Shown here piece after piece: positions 24,703-37,310 of a DNA stretch of 64,000 bases (position 1 is its first letter; every line of letters starts with the position of its first letter). This stretch comes from Favolaschia claudopus (Eukaryota > Basidiomycota > Agaricomycetes > Agaricales > Mycenaceae), in assembly GCA_037176885.1 (NCBI GenBank), contig JAWWNJ010000043.1, forward strand, positions 1,426,001 to 1,490,000, written 5' to 3'. Under the pieces are notes generated by a model. The model was given only the letters and a program-made list of their open reading frames with translations, searched no databases and was not told the origin of the DNA. A program made the translations under genes and the position numbers.

Positions 24703-25555
24703 ACAACCCATCTTCCTTTCAGCGAAATCTCGATATCCGACTTCTCGATACTCAGTCAGGCGTTCCAAATTCAATTCACGTCCGAATCCGTCGCCAACAT
24801 CACTTTGCCAACATCACTTTCAGACAAACGCTCAATCCCACTATGCTGCGGCGTTTCTTTCCTCCTGTAGCGCAGCTCAATCATCTCCTTCGGCAACTTC
24901 GGCAACAGCGCTTTCGGCCGGAAGTTTGCGCGGCAATTGCCGGGGCTCAAAATGGCTAGTCGCTTTGTCGCACATGGAGATTCGCACCTGCGGACTGATC
25001 ATGATGCCCACCTTTCATTTTGTGACTAGTCTGTTCTCGAACGCTTTCTGACCGCACAGGCACATTGGTGGGTCGTTTAAAATTGTATAACTGACCAAGT
25101 CGTTGACGGTCATTCAACTCGACAAGATGCTTCACGGTCCCGAACGACAATCCAAACTTACCGCATACAAATGACATCAGAATGCCAGACCCGTGAAAAG
25201 CCTAAGCATCTCCAAGCCCGCCAAGACAGCCTGCGACGTCAAGCAACATTTTCCAAACATTTTCGCCTTCATGCTCTTCAACTCTTGACTCCGGCTTCGA
25301 CCAGCCTGAGACTCATTCAAATAGTCTGGCTACTAAAAAAACTCAGTACTGAGCTCTCATCCCCGTTGCACTAGCAACATCCACCCGGAGTCCTGTGACA
25401 ATTTCTGAATAGACTGAATTTCAATTTCAACATCGAACTGTCGTCAGCAATCACGGATTCAACGGGGTTTCAAGGAGAGGCGGTGCTAGGCTTATCTTCC
25501 CCCACATTCCACTTCTCTCTTTGACGCTGTTTGCCTCAGCTTCTAGGTCACTGGT
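24703..25555. other. intergenic region without supported gene
   Basis: No coherent coding signal on either strand. A short direct repeat of TTTGCCAACATCACTTT-like sequence lies near 24800. Confidence 0.45.
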
Positions 25556-27389
25556 ATGGCTTATAGCGAGGTCGGAGAGTTTGTCTGGACGCCTCATCTG
25601 GTGAACGTCTCGTGCGTATGCAGTTACGAAGAATTGTGTTATGCGACTCACTCGATTTACTTCGCGCAGCAATCAGCTATGGGCCATAACCGCCTCGGTA
25701 GGCGCTGCCCTCTGCGGCACCGTGCTTCTAGTCATTGCTATCCTGGCGTTGAATCCCGTGTCCCGACAATTTCTTGACCGAGTCAGTTTTCGTATCTTGG
25801 TGTGGACTTTATTCGCGAAGTGAGTCAATTGCGCGCGCATTTTTTTGCTCGTGGCCTCAAACTCGAATATTAGCACAGTATTTGGAATAACCAACGCTGT
25901 CGGTGGAAAATTCAAAGGCCCGACCTGGGCATGCGCATTCGACATCTTTCTCCTCCAACTTACGCTCGAGCTATCCGGTTTCCTATTGTTCTGTGTGGCG
26001 CTCAATCTTCAGTGCGTTCTTCGTTTTTCCACCTCGAATATCGTTTATCGTCGGTGTCTCTCTATAGACTGGTGGTGGTCCATCAGGTTAACTGCCTCAA
26101 ACTCGAGAAATTCTACGTCATTGGCTCTATTGCGTTATCTTTGGCTCTGACCATCCCGCCGTATGCTGCGAATCAGTACGGGTGCGTCGTCTGTCATGGA
26201 AATCTTGAGATATGGATGCTCAATCTCGGTAGATGGGATCCGCTGGTAGAGGATTGCTGGTACGCCAATGATGATCCTAAGCAGCGGTTGGCATGGCAGG
26301 TACGTCTCCCTTAGTCTCGCCGTCCACAAACCATCTCATATCGCATTCAATGCCGCAGATTGGGACCCAACTCTTTTGGACCCTCCTGACTGTGACCGGC
26401 GAGCTCGTTACTTCCGCTACCGTTGTCATATACATGCTGCGCCATCGAGTACCTCAACCCACTTCTGAAGCTCATCACTGGAGTGATTACCTCCAGACGC
26501 GAACAAGGAAGAGAATCAAAGGTGCTCCTCCCTCCCAAGGACGATCACGAACGGACTCCATTGGTGGACCGAGCGACTCCGTCTCTCATGTTAATCTGTA
26601 TCGCAATGTTATCTTACGAATTGGTGCGCTTCCATTCCTTTGTTCATTCGGAATTTCTTGGGTTCACAACAGTCCATTCAGTCCTTTACCCCCTGGCCTC
26701 CGCAGTTGTTAACCTAACAAGCGTCGTTTGTGTGATACACGCCACTCGGCACAACGGGGTGCAAAATTGGACGGATTATCGTATTCTCCTTCTCAGTAAG
26801 TTCGGAACGCTGTCCAATCTTTCATCAACCGACAATCATTCAGGCGATTTCATTTATGGAGGCCGTGCGATTCTTTATGCATGTCTTGCTGCCACTGATC
26901 CAGTAAGCCCTGATTTTGTAGAACTTCACCTAAAACCACAAATTAACCCGAATCCAGGCTCTCACCCGTGCCGTCCGCGCCTGGCTCCAATACCACGGCT
27001 TCCTCTCTTCGGGATCTTCCTCAGAACTCGCACACTCGCGCATTGGTGTCTCGACGACGACAAACTCACGACCAAATGCCCTCTCCGTGCACATAGAACT
27101 GGCGACGGTACAGCAAGACGACGACGGGATGATCATTGGGTCGGATCACGGGCATAGTAGCAAGGATTCGTCGGCTTTCGCATTGAAGGCGCCCGCTTCC
27201 GATATCGAAGCATCACCCAATTTGAAGGAATTACCCCCTATTCCCGTGACGGAGGGAAATCGCCGTATTTCGTCTCCGATTTCAATTTCACTGTCGAACG
27301 AGGATGGGGCGAGGTGGCGGCAGCAGCAACAACAGCGGGCAGTAAGCGATTTGGAGAGACAGAGGGAGGAGTTTCAACGACGGATATAG
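25556..27389 (+). CDS. seven-transmembrane receptor-like protein
   Basis: Nine exons join to 464 aa: 25556-25611, 25670-25819, 25874-26011, 26068-26181, 26233-26299, 26359-26623, 26682-26795, 26844-26902, 26958-27389. Seven hydrophobic segments can be read in order, for example WAITASVGAALCGTVLLVI, FRILVWTLFANTVFGI, LLQLTLELSGFLLFCVAL, VIGSIALSLALTIP, FWTLLTVTGELVTSATVVIY, YPLASAVVNLTSVVCV and GGRAILYACLAAT. A conserved-looking loop WDPLVEDCWY precedes TM5. A ~140-residue hydrophilic tail with QQQQQ ends the protein. This is the layout of basidiomycete GPCR-like proteins; ligand and G-protein coupling are unknown. The 51-nt intron at 26182-26232 is a multiple of three, so retention would also keep the frame. 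Confidence 0.8.
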
Positions 27390-27624
27390 GAGGAGAAGGG
27401 TTGAAAGGTGTATCTCAAACCGAATGTATTGTATCTCATGCTTCTGTAGCCTCAATGGTGAATGATTCTGGTGGGTGTAAGCAGAGGCGAAGATATGGCT
27501 TCTAGATTGGAAAAATGAAGCACCAGACAGCAATTCCGAGTCGAACAGAATATTATTCGCATCTATCTTTGAGCACATTTCAGGCATCGTATCGCGAGGT
27601 TTGCGCACTGGAGATATTCACCGG

Positions 27625-28901
27625 TCACTTGTCCGACCCTGGTGGTTTATCCGGTGCCGCGATCACCGAGTCTGGGTCTTGGTTGGAACACGAATCATGT
27701 TCGCTCTGCCCATGCGGACGAAATCGAAGACTGAACGTCTCCGCAGCTGCAGGCCCGTTGGTTGTCTCGGGAATCGAGAGCGGGTCGGTTTCATTTGTTC
27801 GCGATGCCGGGACTCCGAGTAGGAAATTACTCAGTAGTGTTAGTGTGTATATCCGTCCTTGGCAGAACCAAAATATTGTTGAAACTGTTGCAAAAATAAA
27901 TCGGTTTTGTCACCTTTCGCGCGGGATGAGCGCGGGAAGCGAATAATTACCTGAACTACCGGCGGCCAGTAATACCATGTGAATTATTGTGAAGGAGGCT
28001 ACCAGGAGTCCGGATGTTAGGCTGAGAATGAGCATGCGACGAATCAAGCTGTTGAATTGGTGTAGTTAGCTGACGAGAGACTCTGGACGGAAGGTAGGAG
28101 CCGTACGACTGGATCGTGCGCCGCCGAGGGACGACGGGAAGGGACAATTCCATCTTGTAAAATGTCACCGCCAATGCGATTGCGATCAGAAAGTCGGTGG
28201 CAGCACATGTCACCGCCCCAATGCTAGACAAATTAGTTCACGCTTGGTCTACAGGATGCAAAACGACAACGCACTTGCCGAAATTCCTGAACTTCAATAG
28301 CCCTAAAGCGCACACAACGGCAAAAGTGCACGAGAAGCCAAGCTACGCAATAACGATGAGATAAACTCATTCATGACAGACGGAGACGCACATGAACGAA
28401 TATGTTGAGCACGAGAAAACCGGTGAGAAGCCGCTGTCTCGCACTTGGACCGCCTTTCAATACTTGCACGAAAGCTTGGATAACAGACTCACAGAGCATA
28501 GAATATATAGCACAGAAACGCTTGTTCCACAGAAGCTGTGATATACGTTGAAAGTATCGTGAGCGAAGCTTCCCACTGCATAGTACTATCCGCGTAGTGC
28601 GCTTCAAAGTCGACGCCGGGATATTGAATGAGCGCTACGTAGACTTGAGCACAAACGGCGATGGTACAGGCCATGTCAGAGCAGAGCAAGACGACTACGC
28701 CGGCTTTGTGCGAGGCCAAGCGGCCGGGCCGGTGGAAGTACTCCACGGCGAGGACGATTTCCAGCATGTATAGCGCAGCGTTGAGCCATGATGCCAGCAG
28801 GACGAGTCTGGGAAGGAAGGAGTTGCGAGTCGCGAATCGATGTTAGTTTTGCGAGCGCTGTGATTCAAGTGGATGATGACTGACGCGTTGTTGGATAGCA
28901 T
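27625..28901 (-). CDS. DUF6534-type multi-pass membrane protein
   Basis: Eight exons join to 306 aa: 28901-28885, 28807-28493, 28437-28392, 28342-28275, 28223-28107, 28048-27951, 27884-27625 (a very short first exon gives MLSNNA). Membrane segments include LVLLASWLNAALYMLEIVLA, VVLLCSDMACTIAVCAQVYV, LLTGFLVLNIFVH, CTFAVVCALGLL,  ATDFLIAIALAVTFYKM and LILSLTSGLLVASFTIIHMV. The sequence RRRTIQSLIRRMLILSL and GRIYTLTLLSNFL match the conserved second half of DUF6534, a large Agaricomycete family of unknown function. The last ~70 residues are a hydrophilic tail. It converges on the receptor-like gene, with only about 235 bp between the stops. The start could lie further upstream. Confidence 0.77.
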
Positions 28902-29972
28902 TATGGTGGAAGCTGCGCACCATCCACGGATTCGAGCTGGACAATCGGTGGCTTGGGCGAGGGAAGACGACTGGAAGAAAGAGAGACGGAATAGAAGCAA
29001 ATGAATTACGTACCTCACATTCTCGGTGAGACGTTGGTGAGACATTTTAAATTCTGCGATGTCATGCATGGCTGCAGAACCTGACAGACGGAGATTAACC
29101 GGGGAGTTAGAACGGGATTGAAGAGCCTCAAACGATACTGGTACATGATAGAGCTTGTACAGTCGCTGCGAGCCTGCAGGAATTGAGGAGATCGGGAAAA
29201 TTCTCAACAAATGGGGAACATCTGGATGACAACGGCGAGAGTCGAGACAAGCTGCCGAAAAGGTCGCCGATCAAAATACTATTCTTGTTGCATTGTTTTC
29301 ACGAAATCTCACCGTCCGAATTAGAGACCCTAAGCCGCCTTCGTATGTGAATACTGTCAGAGGTGGCAACTAGCTGACATTAGTTTAGTCAAAGGGACAA
29401 ATCAAGGTGTATACCGCTGTCCGATGAGGTGACGGAGCGGACATTGTGGGCGCCTACGAAAATACCAAGGCTAGAGACGGGGAAAAACTTTGCCTCGGGC
29501 AATGAATTCTACATCTGGACCACCAAAATACTGTCGCTGGCCGACATCATTGGCCCTTGGGATTGTCGCCGCCGTAGTACTGTACGTACGCCGCCCGCAG
29601 CGACGCGCACTGAGTCTTAGGCAGAATGTCAAGGTTATCAACGACCTTCCAAGATCTGCTATTATTCTCTCAGTCGAGGAGTCCGGTCGCCATGTACAAG
29701 GAGAGAAAGTGTAGGGAAGACCATGGAGGTTGGGAGCAACGTCAGCGTCACATCATTGCGCCCAGATCATAGTCAGGTGATAGTGTGACTAGTGTGACAT
29801 CCTCCTTCTCTCTGCCCTCAACCACCCAATTCCATCATACGACCGATGGAGAGCTCTTTTCGCGTGTGCTTTTGCAGAGTTCTACTTCTCGCTGCTAGAA
29901 TGTTTGTCGCAACGATCTCCGAACCTATGGGTACCGCAACACCGGGAATGACACTCAGGCTATCTTCAAGTC
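28902..29972. other. intergenic region without supported gene
   Basis: Upstream region of the DUF6534 gene. Short open frames only. Confidence 0.4.
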
Positions 29973-30277
29973 GTGTACCGTACAATTACGTTCAATTCGA
30001 CAGGCCCCAGGGGGTGTGACGCGTGACCCCGTGGAACCGATTCGACAACTCGACAAACGGAAAATTTTGCGTGACCAGGAGCAAAATTTCGGAGAAAAAA
30101 AATTCAAAACCGCAAAATCTTCTCTTTTTTGCATGATTTGGACGCTTTTTCTCTCAGCGTGACGCTAAAGACGTTCGACAACGACCGTCGTGACGGCGGG
30201 ACCAAGACGCAAAGTTCGGATCGACATGGGGGTGCGTGACGCGGGACATCCGAATTGAACGTAATTATACGGTACAC
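29973..30277. mobile_element. ~300-bp MITE-like element with long terminal inverted repeats
   Basis: The ends (29973-29999 and 30251-30277) are 27-nt inverted repeats with one mismatch, centred on CGTTCAATTCG. A TA occurs just inside each end (positions 29976-29977 and 30273-30274), so the mobile unit may be CCGTA...TACGG flanked by a TA duplication, as in Tc1/mariner elements. No protein frame lies inside. Confidence 0.6.
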
Positions 30278-32423
30278 TGTAAGTATTTTCGATTTGATTC
30301 ACACAGCGTTGGACTATGCGTCCAGTCCGGATGGATTACTGTCTGAGCGGCGGCTCACAATCAGCCACTTTGTTCATCATGGCCAGCACATCCGCAAAGA
30401 AACACTCTCCGAAAATATGTTCGACCTTGAAGTATGCAGTATCGGCAGACGCGTGCGTGTAAGTTAGATAACAAGCTATGTGACAAAATGGACCTATACT
30501 TGATTTTCTCAAACCGTCCACAGTCTATCTATCGTTCAGCGTAATTCTAGATATCTAGAACAACAAATCAGTGTTGGGCGAAGCATCATGATCGGTGAAA
30601 CAACGGCTTGCCTTCGCCCACCTCATTCCGTTTTACTCTATGCTTGTCTGAAGAAGAACTGACTCTCGGTGCACTGACAGACGTTCGATTCACGAAGGAC
30701 CAAGACACTCTCTGATAAATCAACTCGTGTCTGGGAACAGCCGAATCTCGTCGTTGGAAGACGAAGAACTCGTGCTCCAAAATAAATATAGGAATGATAT
30801 GGTTCCGACAATCGACAACGCACGCGCGCAGACGAAAATCAATTTGGTTTGGATGATGGAAGCGATTCTTTGGTTCGTACATACTATTCGTTGGAACTCT
30901 GGGTGTTACCGGTATGCACTTTGATGTTCTTCAGTTTTATACCTGCAGCTCCTGTTCAAATTCTCATTCAGGCACTTAGATCGCTTTTGGTATTTATTCC
31001 TCCTTCGCTTCGCTTCGGTCACGGGAGCGAAGGATTTATTCAGCGACACGACTCTTGTTACTGCTATCTCGTTCAACTTTCCTTTCCTGAGTACTTGGTC
31101 TTGACCTATGCTAAATCGGTCAACTCAGACTGGATTGGATTCCGACTGTGACGAACTTTTCGAGTACATAATTCGATCACAACAAGTACTGTCTATTGAA
31201 GTTCTTCGTTTCTTGAACTCGTTTTCAGCGAGTAATGTCACGACTTCAAAGTTAGATTCTTTATCTGTCCCCTTCAAGTCCCCTTTTCCCTCTAACTGCG
31301 CTCTTTCCTCTGAAAAACAAACCGAACCGAACCACCTTCCATATATATTCCCCAAAGTCAAACTCAGGGACAAAGGCTATCCCCGGTATCAGATGGCGCC
31401 ATCTGACGCATCTGACCAACTGACCATCTGATACCCTACCGGCGCGCGGCAGTCGTCTTGGCTTCGGTGGCGGTGCGAAATTCGAATTGAATCCGACTTG
31501 GAATTTATTCATTCCAAACTCCCTTTCGTTTTGTTCTTTTTCGCATGACCATCCCTGCGTGGACATTTTTGCGTGGCCGACAAACCGTCGCACCCAAAGA
31601 AAAAAACCCCTCCACCATCTTCCAGGAACCACGTGTAACGTTACCCACTCCGCAGCACCAATTCAAATCACCAAATCACGCATTCGCAACATAGCAACAT
31701 GGTGAACTGATCACCCATCCGATCGCATCTCCGCGCGGTGTTCGCAACGACGATTGAATCAATGCATGATTTCTCAGTGGCGATTTCCCACACGGCCGCC
31801 GCCACGCATCAGACGCCGAGCCGATGCAAACGGGGATGCAATCAGCCAATCAGCGATTTGCTTGCGGGCCGGTGGGGTCAGCGGGGATGACTGGAAGTAC
31901 CTGCCTCTCCCCGACATTGCCGACGAAGAGTTTTAGGACTGGATAGAAACAAGGGAAAGCGAATCCATGACTGGGATTTGCAAAACAAAGTCTTGGAATT
32001 CAGAATCCTTCTCTTATGAGCATTGAGGGCCCTACGGTATGTAGAGGAGACAAATACGAAATACGATAGCGATTCGTGCACAAAGACGAAGAGAAAGGAA
32101 TAGAGAAGTAATACAGCGAGACAAGGTATCGTCTAAGTAACACTAGGAGGATAGAGAGAGAAGACCAGGAGAAGATAACTGAGTACATGATACATACTAT
32201 GCTTTTAACAGAAAGGGAAGAGGTTTTGAAGGTATGGAGGTACGTATGGGAGTCCCGAAAAGATATCAACGACGGCGACGAGGGCGGTAGCGGGAGACAA
32301 GGGGATGGGAGGGAGTACACATATCTTATGTTATGTTATAACGAATAAATACCGGCGTAGAGGTGCGAAGGAGGGAGCGAAACCGCTCCTATTTTCTCTT
32401 GTGCTGCTTCGCTTCACACAATC
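30278..32423. other. intergenic region without supported gene
   Basis: Over 2 kb without coherent coding signal. The last part is the 3' flank of the GATA gene. Confidence 0.4.
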
Positions 32424-33832
32424 TTAGTCCTCCTTGCCATTCCCATTCCCATTAACCACCGCAACTCCCGCAGCAGGCGACGCCCTCCCACTAGCACTTT
32501 CCGGGACCTTCCCATTCGGACTGGTCTTCGACGCAGGCTTCCCGCTCCCATTCACTTGCGGCTGAGGGGCAGGCGTCCCGGGCTGCGACGGCGGCTGTGG
32601 CGGCGCGGATACAGCGGAAACGGGCGCGGACACAGGCGCATACACCGCAGCGGGGTGCTGCGGCACGGACGGCGGGGGGTACGCGACGGGCGCGGGGGGC
32701 GGGGTGCCAGGTGCGGGGGCTTGGAGGGGGGCGGGGTTCGGTGGGGGGTAGGGCTGTGTAAGAGGGTTAGCGTGAGATCGAAAGAAAGATAAAGACAAAA
32801 ACGAGAGAGGGGGAGAAGAGAGGTGGGTAGGGAAGCGGAAGGGAGGGATGGGGGCGTTTAGGGTAAGGAAGGAAAGAACGAATGGACGAGCGAGGGGAGA
32901 AGGGAGGTATTGAATGGAGAGGTGAAGTCAAGTGCAATCGAGACTTTCCCAAAAAGGAAGTCAAGTCGCCTCGACGAAGGCAAAGAACCAAGAACAAAGA
33001 ACAAAGAAGAGGTAGGGGAAGGAATGGAAGGATAAAAGACTAGAAAGAAAGACACGAACCTGAGCTGCCGAGCGTGCGCTCAAAGTCGAGGACGCTAGCG
33101 GTCCGCGTTTGTGAGGGAACTGCTCGGGTCGGGGACGATTGTGGGTGCGCTCGAATAAGCCGCATTTGTTGCAGAGCTGTGGGCGTCGGGTTAGCATCAT
33201 GTATACAACAAAGAAAGACGAAAGCGAAAGAAGAAAAACACACAAAGACAGAAAAGACATACCACTTTCCCCGGACTCAAATTACTCCTCCTCCACGTAC
33301 TCGTATCCGTCGTACAGCAATTAAAACACCTCCTCCTCACCCGATCGCTCAACTTCGTCGCCGCATCGTCCGTATGCACCACCTGAATCACCCCGCCCGC
33401 GCCCGGCGGCCCACCCACCTGCGGCGGCGGCGGCCCCATCGGCGGCGCGCTCATAATCGCGCCAGGCATCGGGTACGGCACGTACCCACCAAAAGGCGGC
33501 GGCGGAGGCGCATACTGCTGGTGATGCCCCGGGTGGTGGTGCTGCTCGTACGCGTGCGCATGGCGCCCGTCGTCGTGCCCCGGGTGCGGGGCGCCGTACA
33601 TGTGGTGCGTGGGCGGCGGGGGCGGGGGCGCGTACATGTACCCGCCGGAGTAGCCGCGCGACATGTCGTAGGCGGCGTAGTGGTGCTGCGCGGGGTGCGG
33701 GGCGGGCGGGGGTGGTGGGGAGCGGCCGCGGCTGTGGTGGCCGCCGTGGGAGGCCGGGAGGGGCGGGGTGGAGACGTGGGAGGGGCGGTCGAGGGAGGAG
33801 GCTTGAGAGGGGGCGGGGGAGGCTGAAGGCAT
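32424..33832 (-). CDS. GATA-type zinc finger transcription factor
   Basis: Three exons (33832-33263, 33176-33060, 32753-32424) join to 338 aa. The single finger spans exons 1 and 2: CFNCCTTDTSTWRRSNL then SPGKV-LCNKCGLFERTHNR and PEQFPHKRGP. The WRR core and the basic tail contact (A/T)GATA(A/G) DNA. The loop between the two cysteine pairs has 19 residues, longer than the usual 17-18, and the residue after the first pair is Cys where Gly is common. The rest is low complexity: Pro/His/Tyr-rich before the finger and Pro/Ala-rich after it, probably activation or disordered regions. Such factors act in nitrogen regulation, light response or development in fungi; which applies here cannot be told. 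Upstream ATGs exist but sit in non-conserved sequence. Confidence 0.85.
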
Positions 33833-35124
33833 CTGATGATGGGGTTGTTGGTGATGATAAACTTTTCGACTTGAAAGGCGGGTGTGGCGTAGTCTGACAC
33901 TGCCGGCAAGAACGCTATGAGCTCGGTATGGGAGACGACGTCGAGGGGGTTGTGATCGTTGGGCGAGGCAGCGTCGACGAGGGCGCAGAACGGCGAGAAG
34001 GTCTTTGAGGTGGTCAAAGAACGCGGCGCAGAGAGTTGGAGATGATGTGGGTGATGGGGGATCGAAACAGCGAAAACAGCGAGTTTGACGGTTTTTATGG
34101 GTGACAAACAACGGAAAAGAAAAGAAGCCGAAAACCCGAAACAGCGGATCGATGATCGCAACGTGATCAGATGGTCATGATTCTGATCAGTTGCCACAGA
34201 TCGATCCACACAGCCTCCGGTGAGCCGGTTCGCTTCATCGATCGCTCTCAGGGTCCGCTTGTGAGCGAGAGGGGTCTGGACTTCAGTTGAGTTCGAGTTC
34301 ACATGAATCCAGCGCACCGATATCCAGGCGGAAAGACGCCCGCGAGCGTGCCATAAATTTTGGTGGCAGCTCGGCAGTTGCCAACCGAGTCCGAGCCGAA
34401 GAAACTGCGAAGCCATGCCTTCGAAGTTCGCGGACGCCGGACGGTCCCGGTGTGAGGTCTGTGAAAGCCAAAATCGATACAGAAGAAGGCTCGCATTCGT
34501 GAAATTACGCGCTGTAAACCAAAATAGTCCAGACAATAGAGAAGTGGAAGGTAATTTTATGTACATACCTGAGAATTTTGGAATTCAGGTGCATCATATC
34601 AACCGATTTTAGCATCCAGAATGAGCAAGCGAAAGCGAGGAAAATATTGCGCGGGACACTGGTCTTGTACATGTTGTTGAATAAATTCTTTGCGTGTCAG
34701 TGAAGCGGATTGAATGATAGAAGAAATTTACCTCAATGAGAACAGTATACTAAGAGCTGCAATTGAAGTCCAAGCAGGTGAAAGCATTTCGGAGAACATA
34801 GAAGTTTCCAGGAACAGCGCTTGCCGAAGCAGAACGAGACCAGATTGTACGTTAACTTTGCCACAGCTTGCGGCGCGATAATTCCACGCAAGAAAGAACC
34901 GCAGCCAAGTTTCGGTATTTCATGGTCAGTTTCGTGGGTTGTCGGGAGCGTATCATTCTCCCATTTATTTTGTCGTCTTCTAACGACATTCCTGGTACGG
35001 CTGTTGCCAGAAGAAGATTTGAGTCGGCAGTGCGCGTGAGTACTTCGCGAGTAAGTAGAGAATGTTCCTGTCGTCGAGACCAGTCCATGGTTAAGGCGTT
35101 AAAGAGGAATGAGGGGAAGCATGA
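33833..35124. other. upstream region of GATA gene, no supported gene
   Basis: A long minus-strand open frame continues upstream of the chosen GATA start but reads as non-conserved, low-complexity sequence. No RNA gene or repeat seen. Confidence 0.4.
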
Positions 35125-35310
35125 TGTGAGCTCAGCCGTGACGAGCTTGTGAGTGCGGCTGAGTGATAGGCAAGGTAGTCGTGGGAGAGTAGACTTGACA
35201 TCTGATCTCCGTTGACAGCTGTCAAGTCTCTCTTTTCCTTCCGCCGCCGTGTCCGCTGCAGCCTCGACGGCTCATCCTCCTCCCTCGCACCATCTGCGGT
35301 CTTTTTGTCA
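35125..35310 (+). repeat. split direct repeat A1
   Basis: 186 bp starting TGTGAGCTCAGCCGTGACG and ending GGTCTTTTTGTCA. The first 46 bp recur at 40369-40414 and the remaining 140 bp at 40714-40855, with no difference that I can see. Confidence 0.85.
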
Positions 35311-36957
35311 TGTTCCTTGGACCTTTGTTGGCTTCTCTGACAACCCACCATTCTCATACCGGACTCGGAAGTCTTCTCAAGGTCCGACTTCGAAGACGAG
35401 GCGATCACCGCTGCTTTTCAGGACTTATGTCTCCTCGTGCATCCAAATGTTGAATCTAGCCGACCCTCTCAGCGACGCGCGTCTAGTGCACTAGTACTAC
35501 CAGGGGGGTCGTCTGAGAGCACATTATTGGTATGTCATCGCTTCAATGTTTTCTTTCGTTCATCTTCTTCCCACTCGCTGCGTCCGTTAACGTGTTTCTG
35601 GCACTTGAATGTTGTACATTTGAGCCCTGGAACAGCACTGCCGAGACGCCATGCATCCTTCAGTTCATTTTACTTCATTTTATTCGTTTCACGTCGTGTT
35701 ACGTGACTCAAGGAACATGCATCCTCCTTCACTCATACCTGCGTCATCCTTTCCTTTCATCCCTCCCGTTCCCTAGAGATGTCAACGCAACCATGGCATT
35801 TCGATGTTGTGTTTTGGGATTCTGGTATCATGCCCGGTAACGTCACCGTCGCATTTGATTCGTGACCTCATTTGTCCCCTCTTTTGTATCGAGCATGAGC
35901 TCTTTGCATCGATGTTTTTTACTTCGCACAGTGCAAAGGGACACAGCCAGCTATTTTGCTTCCATGAAATAGTGCCATTACGGCGGTGTCTCCGCCAATT
36001 CTATTTCGCGCATCCGACCTCGAGTACGGCGCTGCTGAAACTCCCGCCGCCTTGCTTCTGATTCCCATTTTGTTTTCTTGCCTGTTTTCTGCTGTTCGAA
36101 GCCTGGGCTACTAGATGTTAGTAGCCGACTAACACCCATTATCTCGCACTGTTCGCGGAAAATGATTCCCGCGTTTTCCTGAGTCGTTGACTCAACGTTC
36201 GTAGCAGTTCCATTTTGTACGTCGGATCTCTTGTATGAGGCCGTCGGGAAGCATCTTATCTTGCACTCCATTTTCATTCGTCGTTTCGGTTGCACACACA
36301 CCGGGGCGCCACGTAGCGCTGCCTCGCATCAGGATACCATCCCCCATTCATTTCTGGGGATATTCCCCCTTTTCTCCGTTGTCTGGAGCTGTTCAGGCGG
36401 CGTTTTTAACAATTTCTTGGACGTGTTGTGCCGCGCATTCTATTTCATCATTCCCTCATTGTCCATTCCTATCTGCATTAACACATCGACCCGCTCGAGA
36501 TGACTTTTTGAACCTATTTCTTTGTTGGGCACATGCCCGACCGGCCGCGGTACAAACACTCGTGTGCCGTCTCCTTCATTTGTGTGTACAGAGTCGTGTT
36601 CGCTTCACAGACGGCGTGCATCTCATTGCTCTTGCATCATTATCGGACCCCACACCCCGTTTCGCGCGTAGAGGTGCTCATGCCGGTCATTGACAGCGCA
36701 CATTTCATGAACTCTTTGTTATTCAATTCACCAGCCTCTCATTTAACCATGAATCATTGTCATCATGGACTCCATCTTCATTCCTTGCCTTACCTCGATG
36801 GTACCCCTCATCCTCATCTAAATCTTCATCTGTTCCTATCCCCGCGTTTCTCCTCTCCTTTTGCCACATTCTCATCTTGATGCGGACGCGCACTATGATA
36901 CGATTAATTTGCGGACGCGCATCTATCCTCTACGTGCGGACGCACATGCGGACGTGC

Positions 36958-37310
36958 ACCCTCCTCATCGCGTGCCCGTTTTCAACGGTGCGCTGCCCAT
37001 CATCCATGCGGACGCGCTCATCTTCATCGCGGACGCGCGCCATTCATCATCATCGCGTGCCCGTCTCAGACGGTGCACTGCCCATCATCCATGCGGACGC
37101 GCTCATCTTCATCGCGGACGCGCGCCATTCATCCTCATCGCGTGCTCGTCTCAGACGGTGCACTGCTCATCATCATCCCTGCGGACGCGCTCATCTTCAT
37201 CGCGGACGCGCGCCATTCATCATCATCGCGTGCCCGTCATCGGTGCACTGCTCATCATCTGTGCGGACGCGCCCTCATCTTCATCGCGGACGCGCGCCAT
37301 CATCTATCTA
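36958..37310. repeat. minisatellite, ~85-90 bp period, about four copies
   Basis: Units begin TGCGGACGCGCTCATCTTC (near 37005, 37093, 37181 and, altered, 37261) and contain GCGGACGCGCGCCATTCATC. The array lies inside the 6-kb element. Confidence 0.75.

Noticed and set aside
36958..37310. CRISPR array
   Set aside because: Tandem units without unique spacers in a eukaryotic genome; this is a minisatellite.
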